Source of the DNA: Prorocentrum cordatum
Taxonomy: Eukaryota; Sar; Dinophyceae; Prorocentrales; Prorocentraceae
Length of the DNA: 64,000 nt
Direction of reading: 5' to 3'
NCBI GenBank assembly: GCA_963575745.1
Contig: CAUYUJ010022440.1
Location: 1-64,000, forward strand
This document shows positions 1-11,767 of this stretch, one piece after another. Each line of letters starts with the position of its first letter. The first letter of the stretch is position 1. The notes beneath the pieces are model-generated. The model was not told the origin of the DNA, ran no database searches, and was given only the letters and a program-made list of their open reading frames with translations. The translations under genes were made by a program, and so were the position numbers.

Positions 1-411
1 ACATGTATCGATTTGCACACATCAGGCGCCTTTGTCGGTCGATTCCAGAGCTCGGAACTCGGTTTTCTGCTCGAACCAGGTCCGCAAAACTATTCTATTA
101 TTCGAGTTGATACTGTCGGTTTTCTGCACTTAACTCGGGCTGTAGGGGGGCTGCAGGGCTCGGAATCACATGAGTGGATTCGCAGACATCAGACGCGGCC
201 GCCTGTCGCATTCAGAGGTCTGAACTCGGTTTGACTCGAACTGGGTTGCGAAACTGTTTGTTTTTTGTTAGCGTTATCTTGAAAGGTCTGAAATCGCTTG
301 GGCTGAAAAACTAGTCGTTCTTTGGCGTTTTTTCTCACACTTTATATTCTCAGGAAGCTCTACGAGTCCCCCGGCGGTAAGAAAGGTTGACGGTTTACCG
401 CCGGCGCCCAG
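1..411 (+). mobile_element. 3' part of a type 1 Helitron-like element (5' end outside window)
   Basis: The block holds two degenerate ~176-bp monomers and then the type 1 tail: an AT-rich stretch, GGAAGCTCTACGAGT, the hairpin and the CCAG terminus at 411. The start is cut off by the window edge. Confidence 0.7.
371..411 (+). repeat. 3'-terminal hairpin of the Helitron-like elements (prototype of about 55 copies)
   Basis: The arms CCGGCGGTAA and TTACCGCCGG enclose a loop containing AGGTTGACGG; CGCCCAG follows and ends the element. Other plus-strand copies begin near 1848, 2720, 3142, 3481, 4711, 5161, 5557, 5896, 6231, 7728, 8011, 9049, 10157, 10675, 11728, 12059, 13270, 14600, 15826, 19799, 20965, 21273, 22281, 26665, 33527, 33998, 34267, 35326, 35670, 35904, 36675, 37931, 39140, 40317, 41590, 41926, 42463, 42747, 43750, 44085, 44595, 44938 and 45060. 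Inverted copies lie near 6812, 23159, 23477, 24808, 25107, 26203, 45187, 45365 and 45937. Copies near 16766/18536, 27420/33345 and 49303 are split or cut by LINE insertions. T-type copies carry the compensated arms CCGGCGGTGA / TCACCGCCGG. Confidence 0.9.
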
Positions 412-732
412 TAATGGTAACTTTTGGTGGTTTTGCGATTTTTTGAAAGATATTTCACACCTGTAAGCAATTATGAGGCCTCTCTGTCTTAATATGAGCT
501 CTCTAGGCGCACTTTCACTGTCAAAACACTTGGCGCAACTATCTTCGTATCGACATGCAAAAAAAACATGTTTTCTCTTTTTCCAGAAACGCTTCCAGAA
601 GCCCTCTCTTTTGATGCTCAGCACGCTACAGAGCTGATATGCACAGAAACTGGTTCAGAATCGTCAGTTGCGTTTGTCTGTCCAATCCAGAGCTCTGAAC
701 TTGGCCTTCTGCCCGATCTACAATCGCGAAAC
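412..732 (+). repeat. T-type fragment joined to a ~176-bp monomer fragment
   Basis: Positions 412-625 match the interior of T-type elements (…TTTTGAAAGATATTT…, then a CACTTGGCG region). Near 625 the match changes to a type 1 monomer without a visible terminus, so this looks like a recombination or deletion join. The monomer is interrupted after GCGAAAC at 732 by the next element and resumes at 2760. Confidence 0.6.
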
Positions 733-2759
733 TAACTCGTAGAGCTTTTCTTAACAAGTTATTGCTGGAAGCTTACGAGTAATTCCGGGGAGCTGGAGAG
801 CTAGTAACTCGTAGAGCTTCTCTTAGCACGTTATTGCTGGGAGCTTAAGAGTAATTCCGGGGAGCCGTAGAGCTAGTTGGCAAGAAAAATCTCGACAGAC
901 CTTTTGGTGACTTTTGGTCGGTTGAAAATTTGGTTCTCGAAATTTGAACATTCGTTTGAGCTCTAGTATTTTTTCTCATGATATTCGATCTTATTCCCGC
1001 TCGCCATCTTGATCTCAGCTCGATCGGGTGACTTTGAAGGCCAAAAAGCAGGCAGGCGGGAACGGCCGTTTCGAGTCATCTTGATACGCGCTGTCGGTTT
1101 TCTCAAGACAACTCGAGCTTCAGGACAACTGCAGAGCTGGTCAGCACAGCTAATGCATTCAGAATGATCAGGCGCGTTCGTCTGTTGAATTCAGAGGTCT
1201 GAACTCGGTCTGCTGCCCAAGCTAGGGTCGCAAATCTATTCGTATTATTCGAGTCATTGTAGCAGACACTCTCGGTTTTTCGTACTTAACTCGATCTTTG
1301 GGGCAGTCACAGAGCTGATAATCATATGAACCGATTGGAAATTCTCAAGCGCATCCGTCTGTTGAATCAAGAGCTCTGAACTCGGCCTGTTTCCCGAGCT
1401 AGATTCGCGAACCTATTGGTATTGTTCGAGTCATCTGAGAAGTGCTCTCGGTTTTCTGTACTTAAATCGTGCTGGGGAAGGGCTACAGTGCTGGTGGTCA
1501 CAAGAATCGGTTCCGAGACATCAGGCGCGTCCGTTCGTCACGAGATCTGCGAAACTGTTGTATTATTCGAGTCATCCTGAGGGTACTCTCGGTTTTCTAC
1601 TTAACTTAGGCCGTATGGGGGGCTGCAGAGCTGATAATCAGAGGAATCGATCCGCGGACATCAGACGCGTGCGCCTGTCGCATTCAGAGGTCTGAACTCG
1701 GTTTCATACTCGAGCTAGATTGGAAAACTGTTCGTTTGTTTTGTTAGAGTCATCTTGAAAGGTCTATAATCGTTTGCGCTGAAAAAATAGTCGTTCTCTG
1801 AAATTCTTTTGCACATTATATATTGTCAGGAAGCTCTACGAGTCCCCCGGCGGTAAGAAGGTTGACGGTTTACCGCCGGCGCCCAGTTGGCAAGAAAAAT
1901 CTCGACGGACCTTTTGTTGACTTTTGGTCCGTTGAAAATTATGTTCTCAAAATTTGAACATTCGTTAGAGCTCTATTATTTTTTCCCATGATATTCGATC
2001 TTATTCCCGCTCGCCATCTTGATCTCAGCTCGATCGGGTAACTTTGAAGGCCAAAAAGCAGGCAGGCGGGAACGGCCGTTTCGAGTCATCTTGATACGCG
2101 CTGTCGGTTTTCTCAAGATAACTCGAGCTGCAGGACAACTACAGAGCTGGTCAGCACAGCTAATGCATTCAGAATGATCAGGCGCGTTCGTCTGTTGAAT
2201 CCAGAGGTCTGAACTCGGTCTGCTAGCCGATCTAGGGTCGCAAAGCTATTCGTATTATTTGAGTCATTGTAGCAGACGCTCTCGGTTTTTTGTACTTAAC
2301 TCGATCTCTAGGGCAGCCATAGAGCTCATAATCACAGGAATCGATTGGGAATCATCAGTCGCGTTTGTCTATTGAACCGAGAGCTCTGAACTCGGCCTGC
2401 TGCCCGAGCTAGGTTCGCGAACCTATTGGTATTGTTCGAGTCATCCTGAGAGGTACTCTCGGTTTTCTGCACTTAACTCAGGCTGTATGGGGGGCTGCAG
2501 AGCTGGTAATCACAGGAATCGATCCGCAGACATCAGACGCGTCCGCCTGTCGCATTCAGAGGTCTGAACTCGGTTTCATACTCGAGCTCGATTGGAAAAC
2601 TGTTCGTTTGTTTTGTTAGAGTCATCTTGAGAGGTCTATAATCGCTTGGGCTGGAAAACTAGTCGTTCTCTGAAATTCTTTTCCACATTATATATTGTCA
2701 GGAAGCTCTACGAGTCCCCCGGCGGTAAGAAAGGTTGACGGTTTACCGCCGGCGCCCAG
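733..2759 (+). mobile_element. Type 1 Helitron-like element, outer, complete, carrying a nested copy
   Basis: It starts with TAACTCGTAGAGC and ends with hairpin plus CCAG. Removing it rejoins GCGAAAC (732) to TATTCGTATT (2760), which is the normal monomer sequence, with no duplicated target bases. A second type 1 element is inserted inside its GAGAGCTAG|TTGGCAAG sequence. Its own sequence is 733-804 plus 1887-2759. Confidence 0.8.
805..1886 (+). mobile_element. Type 1 Helitron-like element nested in 733-2759
   Basis: It runs 1,082 bp from TAACTCGTAGAGC to CCAG. The flanks GAGAGCTAG (to 804) and TTGGCAAGAA (from 1887) rejoin to the usual uninterrupted type 1 sequence, so there is no target duplication. 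It contains about four ~176-bp monomers. The subterminal inverted repeat is ACTCGTAGAGCTTC near the 5' end and GAAGCTCTACGAGT just before the hairpin. Confidence 0.8.
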
Positions 2760-3182
2760 TATTCGTATTGGTCGAGCCATCTTGAGAAGTGCTCTCGGTT
2801 TTCTTCACTCAACTTGCGCTGAGAGGGGGCTACAGTGCTGGTTGTCATATAAATCGATCTAAAGAGATCATGCGCGTCCGCCTGTCGAATCCAGAGCTCG
2901 GAACTCGGTCAGCTGCCCGAACTAGGTTCGCGAAACTATTGTATTGTTCGAGTTATCCTGAGAGATGCTGTCGGTTTTCTGCACTGACCTCGGGCTGTAG
3001 GGGGCTGCGGGGCTGGTAATGACAGGAGTCGATTCGCAGACATCAAACGCGCCCGCTTGTCGCATTCACTATGAATCAGAATGTTGGTAGGTGCTGTTGG
3101 TTTTCTCAACTTAAGTCGAGCTTGGAAGCTCTACGAGTTCCCCGGCGGTAACCAAGGTTGACGGTTTACCGCCGGCGCCCAG
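2760..3182 (+). repeat. Continuation of interrupted ~176-bp monomer host, with type 1-like 3' end
   Basis: Two further monomers follow the 733-2759 insertion, then a shortened tail, ACGAGTTCCCC, hairpin and CCAG at 3182. Downstream sequence starts with TTGGCCCACC, the standard interior of T-type elements. Confidence 0.65.
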
Positions 3183-3518
3183 TTGGCCCACCCGGCCAGA
3201 ACGGACAATGTGGTAACTTTTGGATGGTTTTGCGATTTTTTGAAAGATATTTGACCATTTATTTTGAGAAAGCAGATTTTTCGCACCTGTAGACGATTAT
3301 AAGGGCCTCAGCGTCTTAATATGAGCTCTCTACATGCACTTTTACTATCAAAACACTTGGCGAAACCAAATCTAGATCGACTTGAAAATGGCACGTTTTC
3401 TCTTTTTCGAGAAATGCTTCCAGAAGCCCTCTCTTTTGATACTGAGCACTCTTACTCGTGTTGGGAGCTCTACGAGGTTCCCGGCGGTGACCAGGTTGAC
3501 GGTTCACCGCCGGCGCCA
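3183..3518 (+). mobile_element. T-type Helitron-like element, 5' unit missing
   Basis: The T-type body starts at TTGGCCCACCCGG and ends with GAGCTCTACGAGGTT, the compensated hairpin (CCGGCGGTGA / TCACCGCCGG) and GGCGCCA. The first ~60 bp of a complete T-type element are absent at this place. Confidence 0.7.
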
Positions 3519-4751
3519 TTCTGGAGCGCTGAAGAGCTAGTTGGCAAGGAAAATCTCGACTGACCTTTTGGTGACTTTTGGTCGGTTGAAAATTTTGTTC
3601 TCGAAATTCAACAATTCGTTAGAGCTCTAGTATTTTTCCCGTGATATTCGATCTTATTCCCGCTCGCCATCTTGATCTCAGCTCGATCGGGTATCTTTTA
3701 CTGCGAAAAAGCGTCCCGGCGGGAACGACCGTTTCGAGTCATCTTGATACGCGTTGTCGGTATTTTGTACTTAACTCGATCTTCAGGGCAGCTACAGAGC
3801 TGGTAAGCACACCTATCGCATTCAGAATGATCAGGCGCGTTCGCCTGTTGAAGCCAGAGGTCTGAACTCGGTCTGCTAGCCGAGCTAGGTCCGCAAACCT
3901 ATTCGTATTATTCGAGTCGTCTTGACAGACGCTCTCGGTTTTCTGTACTTAACTCGAGCTGTAGGGCAGCTACAGAGCTGGTAAGCACACCAATCGCATT
4001 CAGAATTATCAGGCGCGTTCGCCTGTCGAATCGATAGGTCTGAACTCGGTCTGCTAGCCGAGCTAGGTCCGCAAACCTATTCGTATTATTCGAGTCGTCT
4101 TGGCAGACGCTCTCGGTTTTCTGTACTTAACTCAAGCTATAGGGCAGCTACAGGGCTCATTGTCACAGACATCGATGGGGAATCATCAGGCGCGTTCGTC
4201 TATCGAACCGAGAGCTCTGAACTCGGCCTTCTGCTCGAACTAGGTTCGCGAAAATATTCGTATTGTTCGAATCATCTTGAGAAGTGCTCTGAATTTTCTG
4301 CACTGAACTCGTACTGGAGGAGGGCTACAGTGCTGCGGGTCACAGATATTGATTTGCACGCATCAGGCGCGTCTGTTCGTCGATTCCAGAGCTCGGAACT
4401 CGGTCTGCTGCTCGGACTAGGTCCGCCAAGCTATTGCATTGTTGGAGTCGATATTGTCGGTTTTCTGCACTTAACTCGGGCTCTAGGGGAGCTGCAGGGC
4501 TGGGAATGACATGCGTGGATTCGCAGACATCAGACGCGCCCGCCTGTCGCATTCAGAGGTCTGAACTCGGTTCGATACTCGAACTGGGTTGCGAAACTGT
4601 TTCTTTTTTCGGTTAGAGTCATCTTGAGAGGTCTGAAATTGCTTGGGCTAAAACTAGTCGTTCTTTGGATTTTTCCACACTGTATACTGTCAGGAAGCTC
4701 TACGAGTCCCCCGGCGGTAAGAAAGGTTGACGGTTTACCGCCGGCGCCCAG
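3519..4751 (+). mobile_element. Type 1 Helitron-like element, 5' unit partial
   Basis: It starts inside the type 1 5' unit (TTCTGGAGCGCTG), continues through the conserved AT-rich segment (TATTCGATCTTATTCCCGC) and about five ~176-bp monomers, and ends with hairpin and CCAG. Confidence 0.7.
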
Positions 4752-4810
4752 TACCTCGTAGAGCTCTTCGGCAGATGAGCTAGAGGAATTCTGGCGCGGG
4801 GTGGAGCTAG
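4752..4810 (+). repeat. Solo 59-bp 5' unit of a T-type element
   Basis: It runs from TACCTCGTAGAGCTC to GGAGCTAG. The same ~60-bp unit begins every complete T-type element. Here it stands alone, because the T following its CTAG is again the first T of a new element. Confidence 0.65.
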
Positions 4811-5199
4811 TACCTCGTAGAGCTCTTCGAAATCGATGAGCTAGAGGAATTCCGGCGCGGGGTGGAGCTAGTCGGTCGACCCGGCCAGAAAGGACAAAGT
4901 GATAACTTTTGGGTGGTTTTGCAATTTTTTGAGAGATATTTGACAATTCATTTGCAGAAAGCAGATTTTTCGCACCTCTAGACGACTATGAGGGCCTCTC
5001 TGTCTTAGTATGAGCTCTGTAGGCGCACTTTTACTATGAAAACACTTGGCGGAACCATCTTCATGTCGACACGAAAAAAAATATTTTTTTCCCTTTTTTG
5101 AGAAATGCTTCCAGAAGCTCTGTCTTCGACTCAGCGCGTGAAAGGAGCTCTACGAGGTTCCCGGCGGTGACCAGGTTGACGGTTCACCGTCGGCGCCAG
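4811..5199 (+). mobile_element. Complete T-type Helitron-like element
   Basis: It is 389 bp long, with 5' TACCTCGTAGAGCTC, 3' GAGCTCTACGAGGT, hairpin and GGCGCCAG. The right arm of the hairpin has one change (CACCGTCGG), still pairable as G-T. It contains no coding capacity. Confidence 0.75.
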
Positions 5200-5597
5200 T
5201 ACCTCGTAGAGCTCTTCGGCATCGATGAGCTAGAGGAATTCCGGCGCGGGGTGGAGCTAGTTGGCCCACCCGGCCAGAAAGGACAAAGTGGTAACTTTTG
5301 GGTGGTTTTGAGAAAAATTGAAAGATATTTGACAATTCATTTTGAGAAAGCAGATTTTTACACCGAGCATTGACATATCAACTTTGTTCCCTGAGCAGCT
5401 TAGCTCTCTAGAGTCACTTTCAGTACCAGTTCACTTAGAGCAACCATCTTCATGTTGACTCCGAAAAATCTCAACTTGAAGTTTTTGTAGGAAAGCTCCC
5501 ATAAGCTCTCGCTTTGATCCTGAGCCTTCTCACGGATGCAAGGAGCTCTACGAGGTTTCCGGCGGTGACCAGGTTGACGGTTCACCGCCGGCGCCAG
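5200..5597 (+). mobile_element. Complete T2-subtype Helitron-like element
   Basis: It has the same ends as T-type but a different middle (CACCGAGCATTGACATATC). It is about 398 bp. The region after its first 60 bp was duplicated in tandem immediately downstream. Confidence 0.7.
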
Positions 5598-5934
5598 TTG
5601 GCCGACCCGGCCGAGGCGGACAATGTGACAACTTTTGGGTGGTTTTGAGAAGAATTGAAAGATATTTGACAATTCATTTTGAGAAAGCAGATTTTTACAC
5701 CGAGCATTGACATATCAACTTTGTTCCCTGAGCAGCTTAGCTCTCTAGAGTCACTTTCAGTACCAGTTCGCTTAGAGCAACCATCTTCATGTTGACTCCG
5801 AAAAATCTCAACTTGAAGTTTTTGTAGGAAAGCTCCCATAAGCTCTCGCTTTGATCCTGAGCCTTCTCACGGATGCAAGGAGCTCTACGAGGTTTCCGGC
5901 GGTGACCAGGTTGACGGTTCACCGCCGGCGCCAG
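5598..5934 (+). repeat. 337-bp near-identical tandem copy of the T2 body
   Basis: The segment repeats the preceding T2 body at an offset of 337 bp (for example TAGCTCTCTA at 5401 and 5738) with only isolated differences. Other pairs in the stack are much more diverged, so this duplication is recent. Confidence 0.8.
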
Positions 5935-6272
5935 TTGGCCGACCCGGCCGAGGCGGACAATGTGACAACTTTTGGATGGTTTTGCAACAAATTGAAGGGT
6001 ATTTGACAATTCATTTTGAGAAAGCAGTTTTTTCGCACCTGTAAACGACTATGAGGGCCTCTCTGTCTTAGTATGAGCTCCTTAGGCGCACTTTTACTAT
6101 TGAAACACTTGGCGCAACCATCTTCATGTCGACACGAAAAAAATCAATGTTTCTCTTTTTCGAGAAATGCTTCCAGAAGCTCTCTTTTTCGACTCCGAGC
6201 ACTCTTACGCGTGGAATGAGCTCTACGAGGTTGCCGGCGGTGACCAGGTTGACGGTTCACCGCCGGCGCCAG
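5935..6272 (+). mobile_element. T-type Helitron-like element without 5' unit
   Basis: The body runs from TTGGCCGACCC to the compensated hairpin and GGCGCCAG. It holds the same AAAGATATTT / CACTTGGCGCAACC landmarks as other T-type copies. Confidence 0.65.
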
Positions 6273-6328
6273 TTGGTCGACTCGACCAGAAAAGAAGATG
6301 TGATAACTTTTGGCCGGTTTAGCTAAGA

Positions 6329-7766
6329 TAACTCGTAGAGCTCCCCTTAGCAAGTTATTGCTGGAAGCTTTAGAGTAATTCCGAAGCGCTGGAGAGCTAG
6401 TTGGCAAGAAAAATCTCGACAGAACTTTTGATGACTTTTGGTCGGTTGAAAATTTTGTTCTCGAAATTTGACCATTCGTTAGAGCTCTAGTATTTTTTCC
6501 CGTGATATTCGATCTTATTCCCGCTCGCCATCTTGATCTCAGCTCGATCGGGTGAATATCACTGTCAAAAAGCACTCTGGCGGGATCGCCCGTTTGGAGT
6601 CATCTTGATACGCGCTGACGGTTTTCTGAACATAACTCGAGCTTCAGGGCAGCTACAGAGCTGGTAAGCACACCTATCGCATTCAGAATCATGAGGCGCG
6701 TTCGTCTGTTGAATCCAGAGGTCTGAACTCGGTCTGCTAGCCGAGCTAGGTCTGCAAACCTATTCGTATTATTCAAGTCATCTTGACAGAAACTCTCGGT
6801 TTTTTGTATTGGCGCCGGCGGTGAACCGTCAACCTGGTCACCGCCGGGAACCTCGTAGAGCTCCTTTCACGCGTCGGAGTCGGAAGAAAAAGCCTCTGGA
6901 AGCATTTCTCGAAAAAGAGAAAAATTGATTTTTTTCGTGTCGACATGAAGATGGTTCCGCCAAGTGTTTTGATTGTGAAAATACGCCTACAGAGCTCATA
7001 CTAAGACAGAGAGGCCCTCATAGTCGTTTACAGGTGCGAAAAATCTGCTTTCTCAAAACGAATTGTCAAATATCTTTGAACAAATTGCAAAACCACCCAA
7101 AAGTTATCACTTTGTCCTTTCTGGCCGGGTCGACCAACTAGCTCCAGTCCGCGCCGGAATTCCTCTAGCTCATCGATGCCGAAGAGCTCTACGAGGTACT
7201 TAAGTCGAGCTGTAGGACAGCTACAGAGCCGATATTTACAGAAACCGATTCAGAATCATCAGTTGCGTTTGTCTGTCGAATTCAGAGCTCTGAACTCGGT
7301 CTGCTGCCCGATCTAGAATCGCGAAACTATTCGTATTGCTCGAACCATCTTGAGAAATGCTCTATGTTTCCTCCATTCAACTCGCGCTGAGGGGAGGCTA
7401 CAGTGCTGGTGGTCACAGGATTCGATTTGAAGACATCAGACGCGTCCGCCTGTCGAATCCAGAGCTCGGAACTCGGTCTGCTGCCCGAATTAGGTCTGCA
7501 AAACTATTGTATTGTTGGAGTCATCCTGAGAGGTGCTGTCAGTTTTCTGCACTCAACTCTGGCTGTAGGGGGGCTGCAGGGCTGGTAATGACAGGAGTCG
7601 ACTCGCAGACATCAGACGCGTCCGCCTGTCGCATTGAGAGGTCACAAAATATTCACTATGAGTCAGAATGTTGGTAGGTGCTCGGCGTTCTCAACTTCAG
7701 TCGAGCTGGAAGCTCTACGAGTCTCCCGGCGGTAACCAAGGTTGACGGTTTACCGCCGGCGTCCAG
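6329..7766 (+). mobile_element. Type 1 Helitron-like element at an A^T site
   Basis: It begins TAACTCGTAGAGC and ends with hairpin and CCAG. It is inserted exactly between A (6328) and T (7767) of the T-type host without target duplication. It is itself interrupted by an inverted T-type element at 6809-7198. Confidence 0.8.
6809..7198 (-). mobile_element. Complete T-type Helitron-like element, inverted, inside a monomer
   Basis: On the minus strand it reads TACCTCGTAGAGCTC … GGCGCCAA, 390 bp. The surrounding monomer halves, ending GTA at 6808 and starting CTTAAG at 7199, rejoin to GTACTTAAG, the usual monomer sequence. This is one of the cleanest empty-site reconstructions in the window. Confidence 0.8.
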
Positions 7767-8048
7767 TTCGAAAGATATTTGACAATTCATTTTGAGAAAG
7801 CAGAATTTTACTCCGAGCATTTGGAATATGAACTTCGTTTCCTGAGCATCTGAGCTCTCTAGAGCCAGATTTAGTATTAGTTGACTTGGAGGAAGCGACG
7901 TTCGACAAAAACAGAAAAATGTGATTTTTCGAGTTTCTCGGGTCTTGCCCTGGACGCTTCCTTGATGCTTACTGAGGAGCGCCGTGTGCGAGAAGAGCTC
8001 TACGAGGGCGCCGGCGGTAACCTGGTTGACGGTTTACCGCCGGTTCCC

Positions 8049-9088
8049 ATTCCGGGGAGCTGGAGAGCTAGTTGGCAAGAAAAATCTCGACGGACCTTTT
8101 GCTGACTTTTGGTCGGTTGAAAATGTGGTTCTTAAAATTTGAACATTCGTTAGAGCTCTAGTATTTTTTCCTATGATATTCGATCTTATTCCCGCTCGCC
8201 ATCTTGATCCTAGCTCGATCGGGTAACTTTGAAGGCCAAAAAGCAGGCGGGAACGATCGTTTCGAGTCATCTTGATACGCGCTGTCGGTTCCCTCAAGAT
8301 AACTCGAGCTTCAGGACACCTACAGAGCTGGTCAGCACAGCTTATGCATTCAGAATGATCAGCCGCGTTCGCCTGTTGAATCCAGAGGTCTGAACTCCTA
8401 GCCGAGCTAGGGTCGCAAACCTATTCGTATTATTCGAGTCATTGTAGCAGACGCTCTCGGTTTTTCGTACTTAACTCGATCTGTAGGGCAGCCACAGAGC
8501 TGATGATTGAGAATTATCAGGCGCGTTCGTCTGTTGAATCAAGAGCTCTGAACTCGGCCTGCTTTCCGAGCTAGCTTCGCCAACCTATTGGTATTGTTCG
8601 AGTCATCTTGAGAAGTGCTTTCGGTTTTCTGTACTTAAACCGTGCTGGGGGAGGGCTACAGTGCTGCTGGTCACAGAAATCGATTTCGAGACATCAGGCG
8701 CGTCCGTTCGTCGAACCGAGAGCACGGAACTCGGTCTGCTGCTCGAACGAGATCCGCGAAACTGTTCTATTATTCGAGTCATCCTGAGAGGTGCTCTCGG
8801 TTTTCTGCATTTAACTCAGGCTGTATGGGGGGCTGCAGAGCTGGTAATCACAGGAATCGATCCGCAGACATCAGACGCGTCCGTCTGTCGCATTCAGAGG
8901 TCTGAACTCGGTTTCATACTCGAGCTCGATTGGAAAACTGTTCGTTTCTTTTGTTAGAGTCATCTTGAGAGGTCTATAATCGCTTGGGCTGAAAAACTAG
9001 TCGTTCTCTAAAATTCTTTCTATATGTCAGGAAGCTCTACGAGTCCCCCGGCGGTAAGAAAGGTTGACGGTTTACCGCCGGCGCCCAG
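8049..9088 (+). mobile_element. Type 1 Helitron-like element, 5' unit partial
   Basis: It starts at TTCCGGGGAGCTGG inside the 5' unit. It then has the conserved AT-rich segment, four or five ~176-bp monomers, a tail, hairpin and CCAG at 9088. Confidence 0.7.
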
Positions 9089-10196
9089 TAACTCGTAGAG
9101 CTTCCCTTAGCAAGTTATTGCTGGAAGCTTAAGAGTAATTCGGGAGCGCTGGAGAGCTAGTTGGCAAGAAAAATCTCGACGGACCTTTTGGTGACTTTTG
9201 GTCGGTTGAAAATTTCGTTCTCAAAATTTGACCATTCGTTAGAGCTCTAGTATTTCTTCCCGTGATATTCGATCTTATTCCCGCTCGCCATCTTGATCTC
9301 AGCTCGATCGGGTAATTTTTACTGCCAAAAAGCGTCCCGGCGGGAACGGCAGTTTCGAGTTATCTTGATACGCGTTGTCGGTATTCTGTAATTAAGTCGA
9401 GCTATAGGGCAGCTACAGAGCTGGTAAGCACACCTATCGCATTCAGAATTATCACGCGCGTTCGCCTGTTGAATCCAGAGGTCTGAACTCGGTCTGCTAG
9501 CCGAGCTAGGTCCGCAAACCTATTCGTATTATTCGAGTCATCTTGACAGACGCTCTCGGTTTTCTGTTCTTAACTCGAGCTGTAGCGCAGCTACAGGGCT
9601 CATTGTCACAGATATCGATGGGGAATCATCAGTCGCGTTCGTCTATTGAACCGAGAGCTCTGAACTCGGCCTGCTACCCGAGCTAGGTTCGCGAAACTAT
9701 TCGTATTGTCCGAATCATCTTGGGAAGTGCTCTGAATTTTCTGCACTCAACTCGTGCTGGGGGAGGGCTACAGTGCTGCGGGTCACATATATCGATTTGC
9801 ACACATCAGGCGCGTCTGTCGGTCGATTCCAGAGCTCGGAACTCGGTCTGCTGCTCGAACTAGGTCCGCATAACTATTCTATTATCCGAGTCGATACTGT
9901 CGGTTTTCTGCACTTAACTCGGGCTGTAGGGGGCTGCAGGGCTGGGAATCACATGAGTGGATTCGCAGACATCAGACACGCCCGCCTGTTGCGTTCAGAG
10001 ATCTGAACTCGGTTTGATACTCGAACTGGGTTACGAAACTGTTTGTTTTTTGTTAGCGTTATCTTGAGAGGTCTGAAATCGCTTGGGCTGAAAAACTAGT
10101 CGTTCTTTGGAGTTTTTTTCCACACTATATATTGTCAGGAAGCTCTACGAGTCCCCCGGCGGTAAGAAAGGTTGACGGTTTACCGCCGGCGCCCAG
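9089..10196 (+). mobile_element. Complete type 1 Helitron-like element (reference copy)
   Basis: It is 1,108 bp without internal insertion. Order: TAACTCGTAGAGCTTCC; small hairpin (AGCTTCC, GCAA / TTGC, GGAAGCT); GGAGAGCTAGTTGGCAAG; AT-rich segment; four ~176-bp monomers; AT-rich tail; GGAAGCTCTACGAGT; 10-bp hairpin; CCAG. The 15-bp subterminal inverted repeats are perfect. No transposase or helicase is encoded. Confidence 0.8.
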
Positions 10197-10712
10197 TTGG
10201 CCGACCGCGCATTAAGAGACAATGTGGTAACTTTGGGTCGAGTTTCTAATGTTTCTGCACAATTTGGAAATTCGTTTTGAGAACGGTTATTTTTCTCACG
10301 TGTAGTAGGTTATGCCGCGACTGCCAGTTAAATTCTCAGGCCGGTAGCTGCAATATTATTATCAAAACACTTGCTGGAACCGTCGGCCGTTTCGAGTCAT
10401 CTTGGCGCGCATTAACGGTTTCTGTATTTATCTTGGGATATAGGACAGCTGCAGAGCTGATACTTACAGAAAGCAATTGGGAATCATGATGCACGTTTAT
10501 CTGTTCGATCTACAGCTCTGAACTCGGTCTGCTGCTCGAGCTCGGTCCGCAAACTTATTTGTATTATTCGAGTCATTTAACGAGTATTGTTCGTTTTCTG
10601 AACTGAACTCGATATCTTGAAAGAAAATCAATGTGTAGTGGGCAGAGCCACGCAAGAAAGCTCTACGAGGCTTCCGGTGGTAACCTGGTTGACGGTTTAC
10701 CGCTGGCTGCCA
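10197..10712 (+). repeat. Composite of T-type fragments and one monomer with a T3-like end
   Basis: It begins like a T-type body and changes to a shortened monomer around 10,390. It ends with a hairpin whose arms (CCGGTGGTAA / TTACCGCTGG) differ from consensus on both sides yet can still pair with G-T wobbles. Confidence 0.55.
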
Positions 10713-11767
10713 TTCCGAAGCGCTGGAGAGCTAGTTGGCAAGAAAAATCTCGACGGACCTTTTGATGACTTTTGGTCGGTTGAAAATTTTGTTCTCGAAA
10801 TTCAACAATTCGTTTGAGCTCTAGTATTTTTTTCCGTGATATTCGATCTTATTCCCGCTCGCCATCTTGATCTCAGCTCGATCGGGTACATTTTACTGCC
10901 AAAAAGCGTCCCGGCGGGAACGGCCGTTTCGAGTCATCTTGTCACACGTTGTCGGTATTTTGTACTTAACTCGAGCTGTAGAGCAGCCACAGAGCTGGTA
11001 AGCACACCTATCGCATTCAGAATTATCAGGCGCGTTCGCCTGTGAAATCCAGAGGTCTGAACTCGGTCTGCTAGCCGAGCTAGGTCCGCAAACCTATTCG
11101 TATTATTCGAGTCATCTTGACAGGCGCTCTCGGGTTTCTGTACTTAACTCGAGCTGTAGGGCAGCTACAGGGCTCATTGTCACAGACATCGATGGGGAAT
11201 CATCAGTTGCGTTCGTCCATTGAATCGAGAGCTCTGAACTCGGCCTGCTGTCCCAGCTAGGTTCGCGAAGCTATTCGTATTCTGCGTATTATCTTGAGAA
11301 GTGCTCTCAATTTTCTGCACTCAACTCGTGCTGGGGGAGGGCTACAGTGCTGCGGTTTACAGATATCGATTTCCACACCTCAGACGCGTCGGTCGGTCGA
11401 TTCGAAAGCTCCGAACTCGGTCTGCTGCTCGAACTAGGTTCGCGAAACTATTCTAGTATTCGAGTCGATACTGTCGGTTTTCTGCACAGAAACTCGGGCT
11501 GTAGGGGGGCTGCAGGGCTGCGAATCACATGAGTGTTCGCAGAATCAGACGCGCCCGCCTGTCGCATTCAGAGGTCTGAACTCGGTTTGATACTCGAAAT
11601 GGGTTGCGAAACTATTTGTTTTTTGTTACAGTCATCTGGAGGGGTCTGAAATCGCTTGGGCTGAAAAACTAGTCGTTCTTTGAGGTTTTCCCACACTATA
11701 TACTGTCAGGAAGCTCTACGAGTCCCCCGGCGGTAAGAAAGGTTGACGGTTTACCGCCGGCGCCCAG
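10713..11767 (+). mobile_element. Type 1 Helitron-like element, 5' unit partial
   Basis: It starts inside the 5' unit (TTCCGAAGCGCTGG), then has the AT-rich segment, about four monomers, hairpin and CCAG. Confidence 0.65.

Larger units (their letters stand above)
6273..8048 (+). mobile_element. T-type (T3 end) element interrupted by 6329-7766
   Basis: The left part ends with GCTAAGA at 6328 and the right part resumes at 7767 with TTCGAAAGATATTT. Joined, they give the standard T body with one substitution. The right end is the T3 version: GAGCTCTACGAGGG, hairpin and GGTTCCCA. Confidence 0.7.

Noticed and set aside
13-234. Numerous 60-140-codon frames in the left 49 kb (for example GLLLELGPRNYS… and IFDLIPARHLDLSS…)
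   Set aside because: Each recurs in many copies at the same position of the ~176-bp monomer or the AT-rich segment, with frameshifts between copies; they are shadows of the repeat.
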